64,000 nucleotides of DNA, from contig NC_084803.1 of the NCBI RefSeq assembly GCF_963583255.1, positions 14,487,928 to 14,551,927 of the forward strand, given 5' to 3'. A program made the translations under genes and the position numbers. This DNA comes from Pyrus communis. Lineage: Eukaryota > Streptophyta > Magnoliopsida > Rosales > Rosaceae. Every line of letters begins with the position of its first letter. Position 1 is the first letter of the stretch. The notes under the pieces were generated by a model that saw only the letters and a list, made by a program, of their open reading frames with translations, did no database searches and was not told the DNA's origin. Of this stretch, positions 9,708 to 20,500 are shown in pieces.

Positions 9708-11766
9708 ATGGAGAACCCACTGTCGTCTCACTCCCACATCCCCAATTTCGACATGGAAGACGACGCTTTCAGCTTCACACCCACGTCGCGGAATCCCTCA
9801 ACCATCCCCATCAACGTCGACGACGACGATGACGGCGACGGCGACGGAGACCTCCGATCGATCACGGCTTCTCTGCTCAAATCAGCTCCCAAGCCCACCG
9901 AAGCAAGTAACTTTATTGACCTCTCTGAAGAAACCCTAGACTTCTACGACGGCGACGACGAGCTCAGAATTCTTAGGTTCAAACCATCCAACACTCCCTT
10001 TGGAAAGCGAAGAAAAAAAACCTTTTCTGATTTTTCCGTGACTGAATCTGGGCAATCTTCAAATTCTAAAAGTGTCCCAGATTTCGTTTGTGAAATATGC
10101 GTCGATCACAAGTCGGGAATCGAGTTGTTTCGGATCGAAAACTGCAGCCATGGTTACTGTACTGACTGTATGGTTAAGTACGTGGTCTCAAAGCTTCAAG
10201 AGAACATTACCAGCATTAGGTGCCCTGTTCCTGATTGCATAGGGCTGCTGGAACCCGAGTATTGCCGGCCGATTCTGCCTCGGGAGGTGTTTGATCGCTG
10301 GGGAACTGCTATGTGTGAGGCTGTGATTCTTGGGTCAGAGAAATTTTACTGCCCCTATAAGGATTGCTCTGCAATGTTGATTGATGATGGATCAGAGGTT
10401 GTGAGGCAATCGGAGTGTCCTAATTGCTGGAGAATGTTCTGTGCTCATTGTAAGGTTCCTTGGCACGAGGGGATTGATTGCGAGGAGTTTGTAAGGTTGA
10501 ATAAGGAGGATATCATGTTGATGAACCTTGCGAAGGAGAAACAATGGCCAAGATGCCCCAACTGTAGGTTCTTTGTGGAAAAATCGGTGGGTTGCATGTT
10601 CATGATGTGCAGGTTAGTTTTTGTCTGCTATGTTTCTTCAATTGTTTGTTGGAATTACTACTTGGTTATTCATTTGCAGCAAAAATTTCATCGTTTGCTT
10701 CTGATATAATCGAATCACTTGGAATTGGATTGCTTTGCCTTCCTTGTTTGTTGTGTAAATCTTCTGAGGCTGATTATGTTATCGTGTTCTGCTCGTTATT
10801 GTTTAAAGTTAGATAAGAACCAGAGATGAGGGAAGCTGCATTGGATGAACCAAACCAATTAGTACACTTCAGGAGGCATATACGCATACCATTTGCACAA
10901 AATTTTATATAAAAGCACCAACAATATAAAGTTGATTTCTTGCTTATTTCTCTCATTGAACCTCTACAACAGCAATTGCTGACACCCCGAAATTTACATG
11001 ATTGAAAACCATCTACCTTTGTCGTTGTCATTGGAAACCATCTACCCTTGAGTACCTTTACAATACAATAACGAATCCCTAGTTGGAGGAATTGTTGGCA
11101 TTCTGGAACCTCCGGTAAGGTTATATTCTCAAATAACAAGGGAGTTTGAGCTAATTTCCCATCTGTAGAATCCTTTGTCTTTGCTCTTCAAATTGGCCTG
11201 CGCAATGAGGAGTAGTCTGGAGTTCTGATGAGGGAGTATGTAGATATAAGCTGCCATGACTTGATACATTTTACTAGATTTGTGAAAAGAGTGAACACAA
11301 CTGTGACGGTAGATGGACAGAATAACTGGCATAGTTTCTCTGCTCAGCTTCATTTGAAGCGTTACTGTTTGATTACGTTCAAAAGAATGACATACGACGT
11401 CAATCCTTTCTTACATTCAGATCAGAACTTCCCAGTTCTTTTAGGTGCAAAATTTAAACTTGAATTTTCTTCGTTTAAATGACCAGTCTATTAACTAAGA
11501 TTTAAATTTACCGCATATATACGGACAAGTATTCCACTTTTTAGAGATTGATATAGGCATACCCCATTGCTCCGCCGACATTTGACCTGTAATTACAAAT
11601 TACGCAACACTATTTCAACTTGTTTCTTTCAGTAAATTCTTGAATGCACTTTGAATTTCTGCTTATTGGTGTTGATTACAGGTGCCGAACTGCTTTCTGC
11701 TACAACTGTGGAGACCTTATGAGCAACAATCATGCCCACAATTGTCGCAGGAGTAACAGGAGTTGA
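9708..11766 (+). CDS. RBR-type (RING1-IBR-RING2) E3 ubiquitin ligase
   Basis: Two exons, 9708-10612 and 11682-11766, joined at TGCAG/GTTAG...TTACAG/GTGCC, give 329 aa. The ATG at 9708 is the first in frame. RING1 is at about residues 128-177 (CEIC...CSHGYC..C...C), IBR at about 215-258 (CPYKDC, CPNC, CAHC, H, C) and RING2 at about 283-311 (CPNC, GCMFM, CRCRTAFCYNC). RBR ligases pass ubiquitin through a RING2 cysteine before the substrate; Cys296 in VGCMFM is at that place. The N-terminal 120 residues are acidic and disordered-looking, with GKRRKK (about 99-104) as a possible nuclear signal and two SUMO-interaction-like cores (IPINV then aspartates, 33-42; FIDLSEE, 69-75). RING2 has MMCRCRT where plant relatives usually have MKCRCGT. 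If the intron is retained, translation stops at 10709. Substrates are unknown. Confidence 0.88.
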
Positions 11767-12920
11767 CTTGCTCTAAAATGTACTTCCAAGTGTTGTAATT
11801 TATCAATGTCTATCGAAGAAAGTTTTAGAGCGCCAGAAGACGGTTTAAACCAACACAAATCTGCATTGCAGACATTTGTTGATAAATAAACAAGTGGCTT
11901 GAAACTTTACATATTTGCTTTCTTATTAGAATGCATTTCAACATAATTTACTTCAAAGATTTTTGGTTAGACATATTTGAAAATCATCAGATAAGTTCCA
12001 CTTTGTGTATCTTCATCTTCTAGGACGGCCAAGGTTTTCCATGGAACAGAGTTGGGGTTATAATCGTCCATATCTCCATGCTCTTATACTTCACAATTTT
12101 CGTAGTTCCAGTGAGTTTTCGGTTTGGACATATCTTCAATTCACTTTTAACTTCTAAGCAGTTGTAAACTTTCAGGTGTTTCCATCATCTCCCATCCTCT
12201 CCCCATCACCCTATCAAGTCACGCGAAGGGAAGGTGATGAGGATATTTCTCCAGTTGCCACTTGCATGTAAGAATCTCCCGTTCACCAGCCCTTTGGTAT
12301 TTAGCAACGCCACCAAGTTGAATGTAGTTAACTCCCAAGGCGACCCTCCCTTTGGTCCATCAAAACTCAATCTCGTTTTCCACTGCAAATCGTGCAAAAA
12401 AAAAAAACATACAAAATGATCAAAGATCGATATGTCCAAGTGTTGTCTGTTTCAATGCTATACTATACGTTTAGTCGTCCACTCATACTGTAACACTCGA
12501 AGTTTTCTCCGAATTTTGATTTTGATTGAAGCCGAACTAAAACGACCTCAACAAGCAATGCACATACATATTTGAGCTAGTAATTGAATTACTAAAATAT
12601 CCCTGACCAGCAAAAAACAGGGGGCATGGAAAATATTTGAGCCAGTAATGCACATACATTACTGCTTAAAACTGCTGCTTCTCCTATCTTGGCTTCTTTT
12701 CTATGTTCTTTTTTATACAAGTGATATCGAAAAAGAGGATTTGAACATAGGACTTCGGTTAAGGTAAACGCTCTTAACCATTTTGAACTACGAGATCCTT
12801 GCAACTTCTCTTATGCAGTAGTCTCTGTATTGAGTTGAGTGCGAATGAGGCATCACACTTCTTGTTACTGATTTTCTCTTGTGTGTGTGTGTGATGCAAA
12901 GTTTTTCATAAATCTGTGTG
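10475..12920 (+). repeat. segmental duplication, right copy
   Basis: This stretch matches 877-1327 plus 6709 to about 8670 in the same order and orientation. It covers the end of RBR exon 1, the intron, exon 2 and the 3' flank with its SINE relic. Apart from the Copia insertion the copies differ by scattered substitutions and small indels, so the duplication is old compared with the Copia insertion. The duplicate may extend further left of the window in the first copy. Confidence 0.85.
12656..12804 (-). repeat. tRNA-derived SINE relic, right copy
   Basis: On the minus strand, from about 12800, the bases TCGTAGTTCAAAATGG (box A-like, 12779-12794 region) and TGTTCAAATCC (box B-like, 12738-12748) are spaced as in a tRNA-type Pol III promoter. 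They are followed by a non-tRNA body and a T-rich tail. It is not a functional tRNA: the stems do not close. It lies in the duplicated segment, with a diverged copy at 8367-8520. Confidence 0.5.
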
Positions 12921-13085
12921 TTGGTTGCTCGAATCTATGATTGGGGTTACGTTGCTGTTAAATTTAAGTTCTTTCGGCACTTTATTACAAAGTTGTTTAA
13001 TTTTTAAACCATGTGTGACTGTTAAATTCATCTGCAGCAGCCAAGTCTTTAAGCAGATTCATCTCCACTTTTCATGAAGTTTTAG

Positions 13086-15456
13086 GTGGAGCCAGCATCA
13101 AATGACCAGAAGTTCTTCGTGGGCTCAACAAACCAAAAGGGAGAAGAAGAAGAAGAAGAAGAGCCGTTCCTGTTGATGATGGACGAGTACATTAATCAAA
13201 TTTTCGGTTCCTCATCGTGGTCAGGTGTCGATGTGAAGGAAATACCATCTTGGGCATGTTGTGGATCTGAGCAACCGAATAAAGCGCTTCTTGGTTCATT
13301 AGTTGCCGTGGATGAACATGAGGACACTAGTTCACCTACATATCTGACTAATTCATACAACAGTTTGGAGAGCTGGGTTGCTCAAGATGTTTCATCTATT
13401 CTTCAAGATTTCGAGCCAGATGCACAAGAGGGTGGAAAAAACTGCGAAGTTCAAAATATGGGCATGCAATATGGTGTGGATGGAAACATGGTGAGAACTT
13501 CTCTTCCCTCCATTGCACCAGAAAATGTGGGATGCATTAGCTTTGAACCACCCATCTTCCCGGGATTCAACGGAGATTTTGAAACCCTTTCTCCAATTTC
13601 TCAAGTGTAGCCTCTTCAATCTTATGAGGGCGTTCCTTCTGCTATTATTCCTGGTATGGGACAACACCAAATGTGCAGCTTTGGCATGAACAGAGACTAT
13701 GGGGATAATGACATATATTCCATCGTAAGCGATCACAACAACCCGGCTGCTTTAGACTCCACTGATGTATCAATCTGCGATTATTCACAAATTTAATGTT
13801 TTTAGCTGCAGATATTCACTTGTATTTGGGATGTAAGGTATTTATATTTTTGGTGAGTGAAATGCTTTTACAATTGTTTGCTTGTGTAATATAGAAGGGA
13901 ATGCATGACGTAGGAAATTATCCTTTGCCTTCTTTCTCTTCTGCTCCTCGTATGCCTGGATTGCAGACTTTACCACAGGTACTTATCCTGGATCCACTTT
14001 TCTCTTGGATTAGTTAATTGAAGGTTGTGATTCGTGTCGAATTTTGAGTCTGGGCGGATGACTGTCATTAAGTTTCTCGGTTATAAACAGTAGAGCAGGT
14101 ACCCTATCTAGCAGGCATTACAGAAACTTACATCTTCACTTGCAGAATACAGCCCCTGCTGGTGAATGTGCTGGAACCGGAAAGCCTCATATGAGGGCAC
14201 GTCGAGACCAGGCTACCGATCCACACAGTATTGCTGAAAGGGTTAGTTGTGTAATCTGATTAACGTTTTGATTCTTCAATGCATTATCTGTTTCTTATAC
14301 CTGAACAATTAGATTTTTGAAGTCCACTTTATTTGCAGCTTCGGAGAGAAAAAATTGCTGATAGGATGAAGAATCTGCAAGAACTTGTGCCAAATTCTAA
14401 CGAGGTAAGCTCTTCTGTTTCACGCTGAAATACGTCATGTGTAATCAATTCCGGTTGGATTTAGAGAAGTACCGATATCATTCATGATTTTACAGACCAA
14501 CAAGGCATCTATGCTTGATGAAATCATTGAGTATGTCAGACTTCTTCAGCTCCAAGTCAAGGTATGATGGAGAACTTTCACTCACATTTTCGATTCTGTG
14601 CTTCAGTCATAAAAAAAAATCAGTTTTCCGAAGCATTCACTTTCTATATGAATGTTACATTTTGTTCTCACTGAACAAGATGGCGATTTACTCAAATTTG
14701 GTGGGAAAATTTGCACGAATCACTGAAAGAAGAACCGATATCATAATTTAGTGCTCGATATAACGATTTGCACGAACTAAGCATGAGCAAAATTGGGGCA
14801 GCAGGGGCAGTTGTCCCTCTCATCACAGACAGTAAAGGCTGTCAAACTAAGGTGCTAAGCCCCCTCTCTCTATGTGGCTAAGGTGCTTTGGTCCAATTTA
14901 CTTATAATAAGTACCTTGTATCATAATTTCATAATCAAGGAATTCTACGCCTCGAGTCTTTAGTATTCTCTTATTTACTACTCGTAAACATTAGGCATAA
15001 TACCGTCACCCATTATTACTAAGAAACTGAAAAAGACCTCATACACCCTAAAAAAGGAACCGCCCCAGATTTTCTTGTGTGCTAAGAAATAAGAACAAAC
15101 TCGATGATTTTTTGTAACAAGTGAATCTATGTCAGGTCAAGAATGGTTTGCCGCAGTTGCCATCAATCGGTCAAGAAGCTGACATTTCCTTCGACGAAAC
15201 TGCTTTAGAACAAGCAGTGAGGCTGATGGAATCGGACGCGAACAAGGCAATGCAGCATCTCAAAAGCAAAAGTTTCTGCCTCATGCCAGTTGCTCTTGCT
15301 GATGCCATTTCCACAGGAAAGGAATTGTCTTCATCGCCATCAGCTCCCGTTTCTGATGATTGGCAGAAGACGAAAACCGGTTTTGCCGGTGTTGCTCACA
15401 ATAACAGTAGCAGTAGCAGTAACAGCAGCTGCTCACCTGATCAGGTCCAACGATAA
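13086..15456 (+). pseudogene. bHLH subfamily XI (UNE12/LRL-like) transcription factor, apparently decayed
   Basis: Seven exon-like blocks, all in phase 0: 13086-13724, 13895-13978, 14146-14241, 14339-14404, 14496-14561, about 14774-14851 and 15136-15456. They encode an acidic N-terminus (LMMDEYINQIFGSSSW), the basic region RARRDQATDPHSIAERLRR with the H-E-R DNA-contact residues, the helices (MKNLQELVPN; KASMLDEIIEYVRLLQLQVK), the conserved LSMSKIGAAGAVVPLITD block and a C-terminal AVRLMESDANKAM...CLMPVALADAIS block, as in UNE12, bHLH7 and LRL1-3. Two lesions stand out. A TAG at 13608-13610 cuts block 1, although coding similarity continues to the donor at 13725. Block 6 has CAC/GAACTAAGC where family members have CAG/GTTCTAAGC, so its acceptor looks lost. 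The first block follows TTTTAG, so it may be an internal exon with the true start upstream; the first ATG in frame is at 13176. Confidence 0.75.
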
Positions 15457-17472
15457 GTCGACAACAAATTGGATTAGTTACTACTTCATGAATTTTATTT
15501 TATTTTTTCTGTTTCGATGACCTTTGTTTTTAAATTAAAAATAAAATATAAAAAAACCAATTTCTGAGGCTTTTGTTTTGTTTTGTGGAACATGGTCGGT
15601 AGAGATTAGTACTTTCATCACATGGAACTACTTGACTTGGAAACATTGGATCAGTTCAATCACGTGCCCTTGCTAAATAAAGTTTTTTCCACAAGATGAT
15701 ATATGTTTTGAACTATTCTAATCAATGAAGGGGTATTCGATTGTAATTGTAAAAACTAAAAAAAATGAACGGTACACTACCTTGATCAACTGACCTAACT
15801 CACATCTGTAAACTAATTCTTAAGTCATTTAACTAACTGACCTAACTCACACACGCAAACTAATTCTTATGTCATTTGTCTTCCTTTTCATTGCGAGGTC
15901 ATTAATTCAAATACTTATCCTTTAGTATTCCTTTTTTTTTTTTTTTTTTTTTTTTTGTTGAAAAATCAAACTCAATAATTGAAGTTATCCACACAATTTT
16001 GAAAACTTTCTAAGATTTGATATCTCTTTGTTAAATCTTTATTCATGTCCCTTAGATTTAATTCGACATTATCCTTTTATCTTCACATGCACTCCTACTA
16101 CTAGTAGATAATTTCTATGAATTATCATGTCTCATGATAATTATTTACTACAAAAGAAAAAGGTAAGCACTCAACACTCAGCATGGAGAATAAAACTAAA
16201 AATAAAAACAATAATATTATTTCATGAATAAAAAAGTTTTATTTACAAATTGTCAAAGTTTATATGATCTTAAGTTTAGATATGTTTGTAGTTAAAATAA
16301 AATTGAGAAATAAAAATTAAAGTAGAACGTAAGTTGAAATTGCCGTGAAAAAGGAAATAACTTTGCTTACTAGTCTTCAATAAATCGCTCACCTCTCTTC
16401 AATAACTCATCATTGTTTGTCATCGTTTGATGAATTTAAATTTTATACTATGCGTGAAAATTTAAATTCATATAACAAAAATAAAGTCGGGCGGACGACC
16501 GCGTGGGGCGGTGATGTAAATACACTCAGTCAGAAATCATTTAATAAATCGGTGGTCTTTGTAGAGTAAGAAACGTGCAGTAGGAGGCAACAATGCGGGA
16601 ATTACAGTTACAGGTGGCGGTTGACGTTTCTACCTTTCCGTGTCTTTCCTGCTTTCTAATTTACCTTTTTTGTGTGGCTTGGCTTCTATAATATTTATTT
16701 TTTTATAAAATATAATATAATTGTTACAGATAATACAATGCAACAGGTTTGCTGCTGTATGAACAATTTTATTCCGAAAATAAAACCCATATAAAATTGC
16801 AAATATTCTGCATATAAGACGGCCTTACAGTTTCTGGTGGGGTCTGTCGGAGATTCTGTGCCTTCTGGTTTGATTGTGAATAGGGTTTTGGTTTTTGGGG
16901 CAATTTTGCACAGAGACGTATTGCAATTGAAGAGGAAAGAAAAGCACTTTTGCTTGTGGAGGATTCAGGTTCTGGGAGTTTCTGGTGATCTCTCAGAAAC
17001 CCAATTGGCAAAAGCTCTTAAATTTGCGAAAGCACTTAAATTTGGGGACTTTGGCCAAATGGGGTTTTGAATTTGCTGCTTCCAACTTTTAATTTTGGTA
17101 AAATTTTGCTGCTTTTCTTGTATACCATGAGAAATGAAGCTTAAAGTTGTGTTTTTTTGCATGCAACCCTGTTGCTAGCTGGAAAGATTGATGCTTTCTT
17201 GAACTCTCAGCTTGAATTTTGTGTTTTTGAATTCAATTTTGTGATTGTGATTGAATTATGAGTTCGGACGGCATTTTGTATGTGTGCATTTCAGTTTCGA
17301 TGAGCTCTTGAGTTCCAAATTCGTAGAGCTTTGATGGGTTTTGGCGTTTTTTCAATTTTTTTGCTTATTTGGATTCTATTTGTTAGCAGGTGATTTAGTT
17401 GCAATTCTGTTTAGGGAGAGCATACAATTATGACAGTGTCATCATGAGAGGGCTCCGGTGGGGTAGTTGTCG
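15457..17472. other. intergenic DNA, FAB1 promoter and 5' leader
   Basis: 15457-16680 is AT-rich and without a recognisable gene; it holds a T run (about 15929-15957) and a duplicated AACTGACCTAACTCACA segment (15786 and 15835 regions). CTTCTATAATATTTATTT at about 16683 is a possible TATA region. From about 16830 the sequence looks like a transcribed leader with an intron, since a T-rich stretch and a TTGTTAGCAG acceptor-like site precede the start at 17473. Confidence 0.45.
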
Positions 17473-17506
17473 ATGGGCAGCCCCGACAACAAACTATCCG
17501 AGTTAG
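17444..17506 (+). other. upstream ORF overlapping the FAB1 start codon
   Basis: ATG at 17444 opens 20 codons ending in TAG at 17504-17506. It overlaps the FAB1 ATG (17473) in a different frame, so ribosomes using it would pass the main start. Whether it lies on the mature mRNA depends on the leader splicing. Confidence 0.4.
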
Positions 17507-20500
17507 TTGACGTATTCAAGTCTTGGATCCCCAGGAGGTCCGAGCCGCCCAATGTGTCCAGGGACTTTTGGATGCCTGATCATAGCTGTAGGGTATGTTA
17601 TGCCTGTGACTCTCAGTTCACAATATTTAACCGAAGGCATCATTGTCGACTTTGTGGCCGAGTTTTCTGTGCCAAGTGTACTGCAAACTCTATTCCTGCG
17701 GCATCTGATGAGCCAAGGGTTGGAAGGGAAGATTGGGAACGGATTAGGGTCTGTAATTATTGCTTCCAGCAATGGAAGCAAGGGGTAGCCGCACCCAATA
17801 ATGCTGCCACCCCCGCAGCCAGCCCTGGTCTCAGTCCATCACCATCCGTGACAAGTTTGGCAAGCACCAAGTCCAGCTGCACCTGCCACAGCAGCAGCAG
17901 CACTATTGGTTCTACCCCTTATTCGACTGGACCTTACCAGCGTGTGCCATATAGTTCTGGTCAGAGCCCTAGTCAATCATCTTCCGAAATTTATTCAGTT
18001 CCGGTACAGCCAGACATTGTGACATCGCAGACGAGCATTAGTTCTGATGTAGCCATGGCCGAGCCGTCTCCAAATCTATATGGCTTTTGTATGAACAGGT
18101 ATCTCTTGCTCTAACTGAATACTTTTTTGGTGTACTTCACAAATTGATAGAGCATTATCTTCTTTAGTTTCACATAAGTTTTCAAGTGTCATTGTAAGGT
18201 ATTTGTGTACGTGTGAATAAAGAATACAAATCGTGGATTGGAAAGTGAATAAAGAGTTTATGTTTTCATGAAATATTTTTGCAGTCATTCTTTCTTCATT
18301 CAATGTTAATGTTGCGTGTGAGTATGCGATACATGTCGGGTCATATAAATGAATTTTGCGTTTATGTTTCTAACCATGATTATTCATTCAAGATCTCATA
18401 TCTCATATCCTTATATTTGGCTCTTTATAAGGTAATCCATTGCTTGTTTTTACTTATCATCTGATACCAGGAGTGATGACGAGGATGATGACTATGGAGT
18501 TTATCGTTTAGATTCAGAACCAAGTCATTTCTCTCATGGCAATGACTATTATGGTGCAGTCACTATCGAGGAATTTGCTAGCGTCTATGGACCCCAGAAT
18601 GTGCATCTTGATGGAGATAACACGAGTTCCTTCTTACCTGGGAGTTTTGATACACAGGATGTAGTGGGAATTCAGAAAATTGAGGAAGATCAATATGAAC
18701 ACGATAACGATGATGAATGTGGAACTTCTCCATATGACCTGCAAAGCACGAATACCGAACCTGTGGATTTCGAGAACAATGGGCTACTTTGGCTCCCTCC
18801 GGAGCCTGAGGATGAAGAAGATGAGAGAGAAGCTGTCTTATTTGATGACGACGATTATGATGGTGGTGGTTCTGGTGGTGGTGCAGGGGAGTGGGGATAT
18901 CTGGGTTCTTCAAATGGCTTTGGTAATGGGGAGTGTCGTACGAGGGAGAAATCAATTGAGGAGCACAGGAAGGCAATGAAGAATGTGGTGGAAGGTCATT
19001 TTAGGGCTTTGGTATCTCAGCTTTTGCAGGTTGAAAACCTACCACGGGGTGATGAAGGCAACAATGAGAGTTGGTTGGACATAATTACTTCGTTGTCTTG
19101 GGAAGCTGCCATGCTTCTCAAGCCAGATACGAGCAAGGGTGGAGGAATGGACCCTGGGGGATACGTGAAGGTTAAATGTATAGCTTGTGGGCGTCGAATT
19201 GATAGGTAAATTTTTTATCTAAAGTTAATTCTTTCACCATTCAGTGCAGTGTGAGGCATATTCCTGTGCAGTATTATTTCAGCAAACCAAATTTAGAATG
19301 GTTCCTAAACTTTTATATTATATCTATGTTCTGTATGTGCAAAAATTATGCAAGCCATTAGTTGTTTGACAGTTTTTCATTTCATTTTGTTCAGTATGGT
19401 GGTAAAAGGAGTTGTTTGTAAGAAAAATGTGGCTCATCGGCGAATGACATCACAAAAAGAAAAACCACGCTTTTTAATCCTTGGAGGAGCTTTGGAATAT
19501 CAGCGTGTTTCAAACCTCTTGTCAAGTTTTGATACGTTGTTGCAGCAGGTTCTTTTTACCTTTTCCGTTTATTTGTGTTAAAAGTTAAAGCTGTGAATTT
19601 GTAGGATTTTGATAAGCGATTAAACCCTGCATATGTGTTCTATCACGCAGTTATCTTTTCTATTGATTTAGTAATCTTGGATGTTTCTTCTTCTGATGGA
19701 CTATCCCTTTTTTAGGAAATGGATCATCTGAAAATGGCAGTTGCAAAGATAGACTCGCATCACCCTAATGTCCTTTTGGTGGAGAAGTCTGTATCTCGGT
19801 ATGCTCAAGATTACCTTCTTGCAAAAGACATCTCACTTGTTCTGAATATTAAGAGGCCACTTTTAGAGCGAATAGCCCGCTGCACTGGGGCACAGATAGT
19901 CCCTTCAATAGATCATCTCACATCACCAAAACTAGGGTTTTGTGACATGTTCAATGTGAAGAAGTTTCCTGAAGTGCATGGCAGTGCTGGGCAAGGTGGG
20001 AAGAAATTGACAAAGACTCTGATGTTCTTCGAAGGTTGCCCGAAGCCCTTGGGTGTTACCGTAAGTCCTGAATATATACACATCAACACAGACTTTGTTG
20101 GGCATTAACTGGCACATTTTGGTGTCTTGTCAAATTTTTAGGCTAGGACTTATTGTTATTTGTATTTTCACTTATTAACATGGTGGGAGAACAAAAGAAA
20201 TAGCAAAGACAATGGAATTGTAATCAGGTTAATGAGGCCGCTGATCAAGGATATCTTCATTCGGAGTTGTTCTTAGCTTGGACTGGTGGATTGGGGGCAT
20301 TTGCATGACTGTTATAACATTTTTTGTATTAACTACTTTAATAATTCCCTTTACTATGTATTTTGTTTAAACCCAAAAAGTCATGTGTTAAGAAGGATTG
20401 GATTTGTTTCAGATAATGCTCCACGGTGCCAATGGGGATGAGTTGAAGAAGGTGAAACATGTTGTCCAATATGGAGTTTTTGCTGCTTATCACTTGGCTC

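Noticed and set aside
12738..12794. Functional tRNA gene
   Set aside because: Box A and B resemble a tRNA but no cloverleaf closes; it fits a SINE head better.
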